Assembly: GCA_018366195.1 (NCBI GenBank) | Contig: JAGZIN010000027.1 | Span: forward strand, 1 to 29,935 | DNA length: 29,935 bases | Source of the DNA: Butyricicoccus pullicaecorum | GTDB taxonomy: Bacteria; Bacillota; Clostridia; Oscillospirales; Butyricicoccaceae | Direction: 5' to 3' | Part shown: positions 8,166 through 16,428 of the stretch, one piece after another | How the letters are laid out: each line of letters begins with the position of its first letter | Numbering within the stretch: position 1 is the stretch's first letter | Position numbers and translations under genes: made by a program | Notes under the pieces: model-generated | The model's database searches: none | The model's input: the letters and a program-made list of their open reading frames with translations, nothing else | Told to the model about the DNA's origin: nothing

Positions 8166-9764
8166 TTAGGGATTTGTGTTTGCAAAATCTGCGGACAGCT
8201 TGAAGTGTCCCACCAGATTTTTGAGGGCTTCTGCTTCGTTTGCAAGCTCAATACTTGCCGCAGAATTTTCCTGCGTGGTTGCGCTGTTATTTGACACAAC
8301 ACAGGTGATTTCATCAATTCCGTTCATGATATCTTCAATCGAGGTGGATTGCTCAGCGGTTGCCGAGGTGATGGAAGCAACCGTGCCGGTGACCTCCTGC
8401 GCCATTGTGATGACTTCACGCAGCAGAGAGGCAGTCTGCGCCACGATTTCCGTGCCGTTTTTGACAGTATCCTGAGATTCCTGCACCAGAACGGTGGTGC
8501 TCTTAACCGATTCGCCGCTGCGGTTTGCGAGTGCGCGGACTTCATCGGCTACAACGGCAAAGCCCTTGCCGGCCGTACCGGCGCGTGCCGCTTCGACGGC
8601 GGCGTTGAGTGCAAGGATATTGGTTTGGAAGGAGATATCCTCAATGGTTTTGGTGATTTTTTCGATGCCGGCAGAGCTGGTAGAGATTTTGTCCATGGCC
8701 TGTACCATTTCCTGCATCTTTGCGCCGCAAAGTTCGATTTGTTCATGAACCTTTTCCACCATTTCCCCTGCATACGCCGCGCTGGAGGCGGTGTTTCCGA
8801 CATGTTCGGAAACCTGTGCCACGGTTTCACTCAAGGAGTGCATGGAATTGTTTTCTTCCATGGAGCTGTGTGCCAGAAATTCGGTGCCCTTCGCCATCTG
8901 TGCGGAGGCAGCCGCTACATGGTCTGCGCTTTTGTGAATGGTAACAACGGTGCGGCTGAGTCGGTATACAATGGTGTCCAGTGCGTCCTTGATGGCAAGA
9001 AAATCGCCGTTGAACTCGGAATTGATGCGGATATCGAGATTGCCGTTGGAGATTTCAGAAAGCTCATACTGGATTTCGCTGATATAGCCCTTGAGACTTT
9101 CTGCCATATAGCGCATGCTGTCTGCCAGAGAGCCTAGCTCGTCAGGGGCGGTGTAATTGATTTCTGTGGACAGGTTGCCGTGTGCGATTTCGGAAATTTC
9201 GCCCTCCAGCATGGAAAGCGGGCGCAGGATACGCTTGTTGACAATGAGCCAGATGACAGCGATACTCAAAAGGTTAAGCACCAAAATGATGACCACAAAG
9301 CACTTGATTTTTGTGATTCTGCGCGCGGAAAATGCCTCTGCTGCGTTCACGGCATCATCGGACAGGGTGAAGAAATGTTCGCTTTTTTCCTGAAGCGCCT
9401 GCGGGTCGTGCGCGCCGTGCGCGTGAACCAGCTGAGGCTTGAAATCGGTGTTCCAATAATCCTGCATCGCCTGAACCTTGTCAAGGAAGGTGCGGTCAGA
9501 TGCCGGTTCGAGCGACATGGATTCATCTCCATTGCGCAGAGCGTGCATAATTTTTTCGGTGTTGGCAATCATGTCCTCAACCGGCTGGTCCATCAGATGC
9601 AGCTTGACGATGCGCTGGGAACTGCCGCGCACAAATCCGACAGCGTTTACAATGCGTCCGTTGTTTTGGTTTTTGTCCAGCATCCAAAAGAGCACCCCGG
9701 AAGCGGAAAGCCCGAGAAGGATTAAGGAGGACAAAATGATTTTCATGAGCTTATGAATTTTCAT
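8166..9764 (-). CDS. Methyl-accepting chemotaxis protein (transmembrane chemoreceptor)
   Basis: This 532-residue receptor has a first membrane helix at about 8-29, a periplasmic-side helical sensor region at 30-150 (four-helix-bundle size), a second helix at 154-175, then HAMP at 176-228. A second HAMP-like segment follows (about 229-280, containing ISNGNLDIRI). The cytoplasmic signalling domain runs from 281 to 532. Its hairpin tip at 376-411 carries the highly conserved SFQTNILALNAAVEAARAG and GKGFAVVADEVRALA blocks that contact CheA and CheW. Glu/Gln-rich flanks such as ATTQENSAAS are plausible adaptation sites. There is no C-terminal CheR-tethering pentapeptide. The ligand is unknown, and no che genes are present in the window. 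Start: ATG at 9764, preceded by GAAGGGA; the 40 extra upstream codons of the open frame are basic and unlike a receptor N-terminus. Confidence 0.95.
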   Translation of the reverse strand: MKIHKLMKIILSSLILLGLSASGVLFWMLDKNQNNGRIVNAVGFVRGSSQRIVKLHLMDQPVEDMIANTEKIMHALRNGDESMSLEPASDRTFLDKVQAMQDYWNTDFKPQLVHAHGAHDPQALQEKSEHFFTLSDDAVNAAEAFSARRITKIKCFVVIILVLNLLSIAVIWLIVNKRILRPLSMLEGEISEIAHGNLSTEINYTAPDELGSLADSMRYMAESLKGYISEIQYELSEISNGNLDIRINSEFNGDFLAIKDALDTIVYRLSRTVVTIHKSADHVAAASAQMAKGTEFLAHSSMEENNSMHSLSETVAQVSEHVGNTASSAAYAGEMVEKVHEQIELCGAKMQEMVQAMDKISTSSAGIEKITKTIEDISFQTNILALNAAVEAARAGTAGKGFAVVADEVRALANRSGESVKSTTVLVQESQDTVKNGTEIVAQTASLLREVITMAQEVTGTVASITSATAEQSTSIEDIMNGIDEITCVVSNNSATTQENSAASIELANEAEALKNLVGHFKLSADFANTNP

Positions 9765-9810
9765 CGACAATATTTCCCTTCTAAAACAATCAATTTGACA
9801 ATCATAACAT

Positions 9811-9839
9811 ATAATACGGGAGCGCGATAGAGAAAACAA
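9811..9839 (-). promoter_or_regulatory. Candidate promoter of the chemoreceptor gene
   Basis: On the minus strand TTGTTT (9839-9834) and TATTAT (9816-9811) are spaced 17 nt, about 47 nt before the ATG. The -35 is weak. Read-through from the DUF1846 gene is also possible, because no terminator is evident in the 129-nt gap. Confidence 0.4.
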
Positions 9840-9893
9840 TCGTTTGCGAATGGATGCGCACGGCTTCGGTGGATTGGGGGACAAGCAGAAGCC

Positions 9894-11381
9894 TTATTTA
9901 TGATAAAGGCGCTTGGTCTGGTGCACTGGTTCACAGGTGAGGTTCATGCCGAGCTTTTTGAGCACATTGTCGTCCACCTGTGCCAGAATGACGGTGGAAT
10001 GTACCTCGCAGCCCTGGAGCTTGGGCAGTTGGTCGAGTGCCAGAGATGCCACCGGATTGGTGGTTGCAGAAATCGAGAGTGCAATGAGCACTTCATCGGT
10101 GTGCAGCCGTGGATTGTGGTTGCCCAGACCGTGGGTTTTGAGCTTTTGGATTGGCTCGATGACAAGGGGCGGAATGAGCGGCAGACGATTGGGGATTTTT
10201 GCCAGATGCTTGAGCGCGTTGAGCAGCGCAGCGGAGGAGGCACCGAGCAGAGAGGAGGTCTTGCCGGTTACAATGGTGCCGTCCGAGAGCTCGATGGCAG
10301 CTGCCGGATTGCCATCGGTCTGCTCTGAGCGCTCCAGTGCCGCCGCCACAACCGGACGGTTTTCGGTGGAAATTTTTGCCTGCTGCATGAGCAGCTCCAG
10401 CTTGTGCACGGTGGTTTCCTCGGCACGCCCCTCCCGCACATCGCAGCATGCCTGATAGTAGCGGCGAATGATTTCCTGACAGGACGCCTCTCGGCAGGCG
10501 GCATCGTCTATGATGCAATTGCCGGCCATGTTTACGCCCATATCGGTCGGAGAGTGATAGGGGCTTTCGCCTGCAATTTTTTCAAAGATTGCATTGACGA
10601 CGGGGAATATCTCTACATCACGGTTATAGTTTACAGTGGTCACACCATAGGTTTCCAGATGGAAGGGGTCAATCATATTGATGTCATTGAGGTCGGCGGT
10701 TGCGGCCTCATACGCCAGATTGACCGGGTGCTTGAGCGGCAGATTCCAAATGGGAAAGGTTTCAAATTTTGCGTAGCCTGCACATACGCCGCGCTTATAT
10801 TCATGATAGAGCTGGGAGAGGCAGACCGCCATTTTGCCCGACCCGGGACCCGGAGCGGTAACGACAACGAGCGGGCGCGTGGTCTCGATATACTCATTCT
10901 TTCCATACCCGTCATCGGACACAATGAGCGGCACATTGCCGGGATATCCGGAAATGGGATAATGGGTATAGACCTGCACGCCGAGGGAAATCAGACGGCG
11001 CTTGAATGCGTCGGCAGCCGCCTGTCCGGAATATTGTGTGATGACAACCGAGCCGACATAAAGCCCGATGCCGCGGAAGGCATCAATCAGACGCAGCACA
11101 TCAACATCATAGGTAATGCCAAGGTCAGAACGCACCTTATTTTTTTCAATGTCGCCGGCAGAGATGACAATTACAATTTCCGCCTGATTGGACAGATGGG
11201 AGAGCATGCGCACCTTGCTGTCCGGTGCAAAGCCGGGCAGCACGCGGGAGGCGTGAAAATCGTCAAACAGCTTGCCGCCAAATTCCAGATACAGCTTGCC
11301 TCCGAACTGTGCAATCCGCTTTTTAATATGCTCCGACTGCATATCCAGATATTTGTCGTTATCAAATCCGATTTTATTCAT
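9894..11381 (-). CDS. DUF1846 domain-containing protein
   Basis: A 495-residue cytoplasmic protein that I recognise as the DUF1846 (UPF0371) family of Firmicutes, whose usual length it matches. Seen in the sequence are the N-terminal QSEHIKKRI and LYLEFGGKL block, a P-loop-like APGPGSGK at 176-183, and a following conserved block (AKFETFPIWNLPLKHPVN). The N-terminal half looks like an alpha/beta nucleotide-binding fold. No biochemical function is established to my knowledge, so none is given here. The ATG at 11381 is chosen because AAAGGG lies 9 nt upstream and family members begin with M-x-x-x-G-F-D-x-x-K-Y. The 67 codons upstream in the same frame overlap the promoter and are not coding. 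It sits alone, with the chemoreceptor gene downstream in the same direction. Confidence 0.92.
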   Translation of the reverse strand: MNKIGFDNDKYLDMQSEHIKKRIAQFGGKLYLEFGGKLFDDFHASRVLPGFAPDSKVRMLSHLSNQAEIVIVISAGDIEKNKVRSDLGITYDVDVLRLIDAFRGIGLYVGSVVITQYSGQAAADAFKRRLISLGVQVYTHYPISGYPGNVPLIVSDDGYGKNEYIETTRPLVVVTAPGPGSGKMAVCLSQLYHEYKRGVCAGYAKFETFPIWNLPLKHPVNLAYEAATADLNDINMIDPFHLETYGVTTVNYNRDVEIFPVVNAIFEKIAGESPYHSPTDMGVNMAGNCIIDDAACREASCQEIIRRYYQACCDVREGRAEETTVHKLELLMQQAKISTENRPVVAAALERSEQTDGNPAAAIELSDGTIVTGKTSSLLGASSAALLNALKHLAKIPNRLPLIPPLVIEPIQKLKTHGLGNHNPRLHTDEVLIALSISATTNPVASLALDQLPKLQGCEVHSTVILAQVDDNVLKKLGMNLTCEPVHQTKRLYHK

Positions 11382-11441
11382 AGAACAGGCCCTTTCTTTT
11401 GTAGAGACAACAAATGTCAATAGATTTATATATACATTAAA

Positions 11442-11470
11442 ATTATAAAGCGTTTCGGGGGCTTTTACAA
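11442..11470 (-). promoter_or_regulatory. Promoter of the DUF1846 gene
   Basis: On the minus strand TTGTAA (11470-11465), a 17-nt spacer and a perfect TATAAT (11447-11442) lie about 60 nt upstream of the ATG at 11381. The spacer contains CGAAACGC, which only partly resembles a catabolite-response element. Confidence 0.65.
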
Positions 11471-12015
11471 CTACAAATCCATGACAGCTTACACAAATTT
11501 CTTTGCCAAACTGAAAAGGCGGCAGAAAAGACAGAGAACCCTTGTGTCCCATCGGTGTATCTGGCTGCACGCATCTGGACATGGGGCGCGAAGCAGACCG
11601 CAGCGCAGGAAATTCAGGAAAAAAAGGTTCTCTTTGTGATTTGTTGGTATAAGTTGGGAGAAAATGGCGCAGTATAAAGACGGATTATACAAAATAGAGT
11701 CGGGTTATATATGCAAAATGCACAATATGAATCGCTCTGTTTTTCCGAATGGTGCGAAAGTCACAATCATTTTTGGAGATTTGGAACAAATTTTTTCTAA
11801 AACTCACAAAGGATAAGCCCGAATATTACAAGGAAATACAAACAGAAAGCTAGAAAGAACATCAGAATATGAACAAAAAATTATAAAAACGCGAGGGGAG
11901 AAGCAAAAAAGGCACAAGGCACGGACGAAGCGAAACAAAATCCCTTATTTTTTTAACAGAAGTGCATAAATGAACAAAGAAAAATTAAGCATACTTACAA
12001 TAGTGCACAATCGGC
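11471..12015. other. Long gene-poor spacer upstream of the sugar transporter
   Basis: About 545 nt between the divergent DUF1846 and sugar-transporter promoters holds no gene I can support. The plus strand from about 11815 to 11945 is strikingly purine-rich and AT-rich. A 50-codon open frame at 11664-11816 lacks a proper ribosome binding site. No riboswitch, tRNA or repeat is recognised. Confidence 0.5.
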
Positions 12016-12044
12016 TTGACAGCGCCCGTGGAAAGACTTAAAAT
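12016..12044 (+). promoter_or_regulatory. Strong promoter of the sugar ABC transporter operon
   Basis: A perfect TTGACA (12016-12021), a 17-nt spacer and TAAAAT (12039-12044) lie 88 nt upstream of the binding-protein ATG. Confidence 0.75.
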
Positions 12045-12054
12045 ATAGACAATG

Positions 12055-12107
12055 ACCTGTTGATTTTGCAGGTGAAATTTTAGTGTTCCGCACAAAAATG
12101 TGGGACA
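12055..12107 (+). promoter_or_regulatory. Structured leader of the sugar transporter mRNA
   Basis: Two hairpins follow the promoter. The first is ACCTG with CAGGT (12055-12059/12069-12073). The second is a 9-bp stem with two G-U pairs (12084-12092/12099-12107) and an A-rich loop, ending just upstream of the AGAGAGG ribosome binding site. They could be an operator, an mRNA-stabilising structure or incidental. No known riboswitch class is recognised. Confidence 0.35.
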
Positions 12108-12131
12108 TGACAGAAAAGAGAGGTTGGCATT

Positions 12132-13148
12132 ATGAAAGTGAAAAAGTTGATGGCGGGAGTTCTTGCCGGCTCTATGGCACTGACACTGGCAGCTTGCGGC
12201 GGCGGAGATGCGCAGCAGGGCGCACAGGGTACAGACAACGGCGGTAGCACAGCTGAGGGTGAGGGCAACTACAAAATCAGTGTGATCCTCAAGACAACCG
12301 CTTCCGAGTACTGGGGCTATGTCAAGGCTGGTGCAGAGGCATACAGCAAGGACAACCCGAATGTAAAGGTTGAGGTCAAGGGCGCTTCCTCTGAGACTGC
12401 TTACGACGAGCAGCTGTCCATGATTGAGACCGATATGAATGCATCTTATGACGGCTACGTCATTGCACCGCTGCAGGCAGACATGGTAAAGACCATGATT
12501 GCTGGCAAGACCAAGCCAATCGTTGCAGTCGATACCGATATTGATGCACCGGAGGTTCTGTCCTTCGTTGGTACCGGTAACGAGGCTGCTGGTAAGCTGG
12601 GCGGCGCAGCAGCAGTAGAGGCTGCAAAGACTGCTGGCTGGACCGAGATCAAGGCAATCGAAATCTGCGGCGTACAGGGCGACTCCACAAACGAGTCCCG
12701 TAAGGCTGGCTATGCAGCTGGCATCAACGAAGCTGGCGGTACCTTCCTCATGGACGAGACCCAGTATGCAGACGCAACCGCTGACAAGGCTGTTGCTGCA
12801 ATGGAAGCAATCATGCAGAACCACCCGGAAGGCATTGCAATCATCTGTGCAAACAATGATGACATGGCAATGGCTGCTGCTCGTACTGCAAAGTCCAACC
12901 CGAACTACGCAAAGACTGTATTCCTCGGATTTGACGGCATTCAGTCTGCTTGCACCGCAATCCTGAACGACGAGCTGACCATGTCCGTTGCACAGGAAGG
13001 CTACAACATGGGCTACAAGTCCATTGAAGCGGTTGTAAAGAGCCTGCAGGGCGAAACCGTTGAAGAATTTATCGACTCCGGCGCAAGCGTTGTGGACAAG
13101 AGCAATGCACAGGAGCGTCTGGATACCCTGAAGGGCTATCTGGCATAA
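12132..13148 (+). CDS. Sugar ABC transporter substrate-binding lipoprotein (RbsB-like)
   Basis: This 338-residue protein has a lipoprotein signal (basic MKVKKL, hydrophobic core, lipobox L-A-A-C with Cys22), so it is expected to be anchored on the outer face of the membrane. A low-complexity Gly/Asp/Gln/Thr linker covers 23-46. The rest is a periplasmic-binding-protein type I (Peripla_BP_4) fold, seen in the pattern ISVILKTTASEYW, the DGYVIAPLQAD strand, the VAVDTDIDAPEVLSFVGTGN hinge segment and the AIICANNDDMAMAAARTA block near 236-253. Family members bind ribose, allose, galactose or related pentoses and hexoses; the ligand here cannot be assigned. Codon use is strongly biased (GCA, AAG, CTG, GGC), consistent with high expression, and the gene is followed by an attenuating hairpin. 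AGAGAGG precedes the ATG. Confidence 0.93.
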   Translation: MKVKKLMAGVLAGSMALTLAACGGGDAQQGAQGTDNGGSTAEGEGNYKISVILKTTASEYWGYVKAGAEAYSKDNPNVKVEVKGASSETAYDEQLSMIETDMNASYDGYVIAPLQADMVKTMIAGKTKPIVAVDTDIDAPEVLSFVGTGNEAAGKLGGAAAVEAAKTAGWTEIKAIEICGVQGDSTNESRKAGYAAGINEAGGTFLMDETQYADATADKAVAAMEAIMQNHPEGIAIICANNDDMAMAAARTAKSNPNYAKTVFLGFDGIQSACTAILNDELTMSVAQEGYNMGYKSIEAVVKSLQGETVEEFIDSGASVVDKSNAQERLDTLKGYLA

Positions 13149-13174
13149 AATCCTTCGCATAGAAAACATAATGT

Positions 13175-13222
13175 CTCCCCGCCCCATTCCTTTGGGTCTG
13201 GGGTGGGGAGTCTTGCTTTTTT
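13175..13222 (+). terminator. Intergenic attenuator between binding protein and ATPase genes
   Basis: CTCCCCGCCCCA (13175-13186) pairs with TGGGGTGGGGAG (13199-13210) in a 12-bp, one-wobble GC-rich stem, followed by TCTTGCTTTTTT. No new promoter is evident before the ATPase, so this is probably a partial terminator or 3'-end stabiliser that makes the binding protein more abundant than the membrane complex. Confidence 0.75.
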
Positions 13223-13344
13223 GAGGAATTTCTATGGACGGAGCGTCAGTCGTGGGCAGAGCCGCACGATGAAGATCGCGCCGAGAGCGATTTTTGAGAA
13301 TTTGCTTCGCACCCCTATCTCGGAGAAGAACAGGTGATGAATCG

Positions 13345-14850
13345 ATGAGTGAATATGTAGTAGAACTGAAAAATGCAATGAAGCTCTTTCCGGGCGTTGT
13401 TGCACTGAATAATATGCACCTGAATGTCAAGCCGGGCGAAATTCTTGGCCTAATCGGTGAGAATGGCGCGGGCAAATCCACGCTGATTAAGGTATTGACA
13501 GGTGTACATCAGCCTGATAAGGGCGAAATCTATGTCGAGGGTCAGCTCAAGCAGTTCAAGGACCCGAACGAGTCTGCTGCCGCTGGTATTGCGTGTGTAT
13601 ATCAGGAGCTGAATATTGAGCCGCTGCTTAGCATTACCGATAATATTTTTATCAATAAGTGGCTCAAAAAGGGCGGACTGCTCGACTATGATACCATGCA
13701 CAAAAAGGCGAAGGAAGTCATGGCTTCTCTCGGACAGGATATTGACCCGCATAAGCCGGCAGGCACCTTCGGTATGGGCGTACAGCAGATGATTGAAATT
13801 GCAAAGGCGGTTTTGATTGATGCAAAAATGATTATCATGGACGAGCCGACTTCTTCTCTGGGTGAGAAAGAGGTTGAGCAGCTCATGAAGACCTGCCGTG
13901 ACCTCAGAGACCGCGGCATTGGCATCATGTTCGTATCCCATAAGCTCGAGGAGCTTTTTGAGCTGTGTGACCGTGTCACCGTCATTCGTGATGGACAGTT
14001 TATTGAAACCCGCGATATCAAGGACTGGGACAACGATTCGCTGATTACAGCCATGGTTGGACGCAGTCTGGACAATCAGTTCCCAAAAGAATTTGGTCAA
14101 AAGAGCAAGGAGCCTTTCCTGAAGGTGGAAAACCTGCAAGAGGGCGGCGTTCTGTTTGGTGTGGACTTCGAGGCGTATGGTGGACAGATTCTTGGCTTTG
14201 CCGGTCTGGTCGGCGCTGGACGTACCGAAACCATGCGTGCAATTTTTGGTGCCGATGCCATTGACGGCGGTACCATTACCATTCATGGCAAACAGGTACA
14301 TATCAAAAATCCGCGTCAGGCAATCCAGGAAGGCATTGCATTCCTGACCGAGGACCGCAAGGGTCAGGGTCTTGTGCTGGCGCAGACCATTCGTACCAAT
14401 ATGATTCTCGCGAACCTGAAGGGCTTCAGCAATGGACCCTTCTTGGACGAAAAGAAGATTCTGGAAACCGGCGAGGAGCACATTCGTTCGCTGCGTATCA
14501 AGACACCGTCGATTGACGAGATTGTAGGTCAGCTGTCCGGCGGTAATCAGCAGAAGGTCGTTATTGGCAAGTGGGTCAATACAAATGCAGATATCTTTAT
14601 CTTTGACGAGCCGACACGCGGTATTGACGTTGGCGCAAAGGTCGAGGTATACAATGTCATGAACAGTCTGGTCAAGGCAGGCAAGTGCGTTATCATGATT
14701 TCGTCAGAAATGCCGGAGATTTTGGGCATGAGTGACAGCGTCGTTGTAATGCGCGGCGGTAAGGTCATGGCAAAGGTCGATCGTGACAGCAAGCATTTCA
14801 ATCAGGAAGACATTATGAAGGCTGCATGGGGAGGAACATTAGATGACTAA
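13345..14850 (+). CDS. Sugar ABC transporter ATP-binding protein (RbsA-like)
   Basis: This 501-residue protein has two fused ABC domains, the RbsA/MglA size and arrangement. NBD1 has Walker A GENGAGKST (38-46), a divergent signature FGMGVQQM in place of LSxGQQQ (142-149), and Walker B IIMDEPTSSL (163-172). NBD2 has the degenerate Walker A GLVGAGRTE (287-295) typical of this family, signature LSGGNQQK (397-404) and FIFDEPTRGID (418-428). It powers uptake of the sugar bound by the upstream lipoprotein. The start at 13345 follows AGGTGATG and matches the family N-terminus; 17 further in-frame codons upstream are not supported. It overlaps the permease gene by 8 nt, indicating translational coupling. 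Confidence 0.95.
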   Translation: MSEYVVELKNAMKLFPGVVALNNMHLNVKPGEILGLIGENGAGKSTLIKVLTGVHQPDKGEIYVEGQLKQFKDPNESAAAGIACVYQELNIEPLLSITDNIFINKWLKKGGLLDYDTMHKKAKEVMASLGQDIDPHKPAGTFGMGVQQMIEIAKAVLIDAKMIIMDEPTSSLGEKEVEQLMKTCRDLRDRGIGIMFVSHKLEELFELCDRVTVIRDGQFIETRDIKDWDNDSLITAMVGRSLDNQFPKEFGQKSKEPFLKVENLQEGGVLFGVDFEAYGGQILGFAGLVGAGRTETMRAIFGADAIDGGTITIHGKQVHIKNPRQAIQEGIAFLTEDRKGQGLVLAQTIRTNMILANLKGFSNGPFLDEKKILETGEEHIRSLRIKTPSIDEIVGQLSGGNQQKVVIGKWVNTNADIFIFDEPTRGIDVGAKVEVYNVMNSLVKAGKCVIMISSEMPEILGMSDSVVVMRGGKVMAKVDRDSKHFNQEDIMKAAWGGTLDD

Positions 14851-15835
14851 GACAAAGAAAAAGGGCGGCAATGGCGTATCCCTTGGTACATTGCTCGCGC
14901 TGGTGGTGCTGTGCGTATTGCTGGCAATTGCATCGCCAAACTTTTTACGGTTCGATAATATTATGAGTATCCTGAAGCAGACCACGTTCAATGCGCTGGT
15001 TGCAGTGGGTATGCTGCTCTGTCTGATTACCGCAGGTATCGACCTGTCCGTTGGTGCAAACGCAATTTTCTGCTCCTGTGTGATGGGTATGATGGTACAG
15101 AAGGGCATGACAAATGGCTGGCTGATGCTGGTTGTTGCAATTGTTGCCGGCACTCTGGTTGGCTGGATCAATGGTATGCTGCTGACACGTCTGCACCTGC
15201 CGCACCCATTCGTTTCTACCCTTGGTATGAAGAACGTATTGTGGGGCTCTGCGCTTTTGATTACTGGCTCCCAGATGGTTTCCAACTTCCCGAAGGAAGT
15301 CACTTGGCTGGGCAGCGCAACATTCCAGGGCTTCCCGATTGGCTTTATTCTGGTTGTTCTGCTTTACGTCGGTATGCACGTATTCCTGACAAAGACTGCA
15401 CTGGGACGCTCCATCTACTGTGTGGGCGGCAATCCGGAAGCAGCTCGCCTGTCCGGTATTCACTCTGCAAATGTTCTGACATTCTGCTATACCTTCTCTG
15501 GTCTGATGGCAGCGCTGGCTGGTATCGTAACCGTTGGTCGTTCCGGTATCTGTAACGGTACCATGGCAATTCAGCCATACGATACCGACGCAATCGCAGC
15601 CTGCATCATCGGCGGCGCATCGTTTATGGGTGGTAAGGGTACCATGGCTGGTACCATGGTTGGCGCACTGATTATCGGTGTTCTGCGTAACGGCTTTACC
15701 CTGCTGTCCTTCTCCTCTGCACTCCAGAACGTCGTGCTGGGTCTTGTCATTATCCTCGCTGTATTTATGGACGTTACCCGTGAGCGCATGGAAGCAAAGG
15801 CACGCCGTATGGCTGCTGCAAATGCTGCAAAGTAA
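14843..15835 (+). CDS. Sugar ABC transporter permease (RbsC-like)
   Basis: This 330-residue, very hydrophobic membrane protein is of the BPD_transp_2 family. After a short basic N-terminus (TKTKKKGG), segments such as VSLGTLLALVVLCVLLAIA begin a series of eight or more helices. Family marks visible are NALVAVGMLLCLITAGIDLSVG (about 50-71), the cytoplasmic loop TALGRSIYCVGGNPEAARLSGI (about 186-207), and IIGGASFMGGKGTMAGTMVGA (about 255-275). The C-terminal tail is basic and Ala-rich. It is presumably a homodimer with the RbsA-like ATPase. There is no second permease, kinase or regulator next to it, so the substrate remains open. Confidence 0.94.
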   Translation: MTKTKKKGGNGVSLGTLLALVVLCVLLAIASPNFLRFDNIMSILKQTTFNALVAVGMLLCLITAGIDLSVGANAIFCSCVMGMMVQKGMTNGWLMLVVAIVAGTLVGWINGMLLTRLHLPHPFVSTLGMKNVLWGSALLITGSQMVSNFPKEVTWLGSATFQGFPIGFILVVLLYVGMHVFLTKTALGRSIYCVGGNPEAARLSGIHSANVLTFCYTFSGLMAALAGIVTVGRSGICNGTMAIQPYDTDAIAACIIGGASFMGGKGTMAGTMVGALIIGVLRNGFTLLSFSSALQNVVLGLVIILAVFMDVTRERMEAKARRMAAANAAK

Positions 15836-15854
15836 TTTGTCTGTACAAATCATA

Positions 15855-15889
15855 AAAAGCGGACGAACCTTTTGGGTTCGTCCGCTTTT
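15855..15889. terminator. Bidirectional terminator of the sugar transporter operon
   Basis: A perfect 15-bp stem (15855-15869 with 15875-15889) has a TTTTG loop and flanking A and T runs. It lies 19 nt after the permease stop codon and also serves the convergent DUF3783 gene. Confidence 0.92.
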
Positions 15890-15921
15890 GTTGTGCCTGC
15901 ATACGTGTTGCGTTTGGCGCA

Positions 15922-16317
15922 TCATGCCTGATGCGCCTGTTGATTTTTGGCAATGGCTTCGCGTTCGGCAATCAGCTCGCGCACCAATGCGCAGGCGTTC
16001 CATGAAAGATTGGTCGGTGTGACCACCGCCTTGAGCCGAATCCCGCCCGCCTTGCGAATGTCTGCAAGCAGACGGTCAAGCTGCTGGTTGGTAAACTGGT
16101 AAAAAACCACCAATTCATCGTGGAATACAGGCTCTTGAGTGGGCGCAGCGTCTGCAAATTCGTCGTGTCCCAAAATATGTCCGAGCGGAAGCGTGAACTG
16201 CTCCGGAGCGATTTCCCGTATGCGGATTCCTGCCTTGATGCAGGCTGCCTTGAGCTTTGGCGCTTTGGCGGGGGAGAGGTTATAGCATAAGAGCATGGCA
16301 TGATTTGGATTTTTCAT
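15922..16317 (-). CDS. DUF3783 domain-containing protein
   Basis: A 131-residue soluble protein. The C-terminal half, with ELVVFYQFT (about 72-80), a D-R-L-L-x-x-I-R-K-A-G stretch, LKAVVTPTN (about 103-111) and a terminal VRELIAERE helix, matches what I know of the Firmicute DUF3783 family. The N-terminal part, AMLLCYNLS followed by KAGIRIREI, looks like a small alpha/beta unit. No function is known. The ATG at 16317 has AGAGGAG 6 nt upstream; the open frame continues 29 codons further upstream through the purL terminator and is not coding there. It is monocistronic by its terminators. Confidence 0.82.
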   Translation of the reverse strand: MKNPNHAMLLCYNLSPAKAPKLKAACIKAGIRIREIAPEQFTLPLGHILGHDEFADAAPTQEPVFHDELVVFYQFTNQQLDRLLADIRKAGGIRLKAVVTPTNLSWNACALVRELIAEREAIAKNQQAHQA

Positions 16318-16377
16318 AAGGAACTCCTCTTTTTTGTCTTTTTGTTCAGTATACCCGATTCGGTGCGATAAGACAAG

Positions 16378-16409
16378 AAAAACTGGTGCGGTATTAAACC
16401 ACACCAGTT
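16378..16409 (-). terminator. Intrinsic terminator of purL
   Basis: Arms 16381-16392 and 16398-16409 form a 12-position stem with one C/A mismatch and an ATTAA loop. Read on the minus strand it ends in UUUUUCUU. It lies 20 nt beyond the purL stop codon. Confidence 0.8.
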
Positions 16410-16428
16410 CAGGATTTTAGATTTTGCT

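Noticed and set aside
11664..11816. 50-codon plus-strand frame in the long spacer
   Set aside because: The only purine stretch upstream is 3 nt from the ATG, too close for a ribosome binding site, and the product resembles nothing. It is kept only as part of the unexplained spacer.
11985..13481. 498-codon minus-strand frame opposite the sugar-binding protein
   Set aside because: It is antisense to a clear lipoprotein gene and spans its promoter and terminator. The product is low-complexity and Cys/Ser rich.
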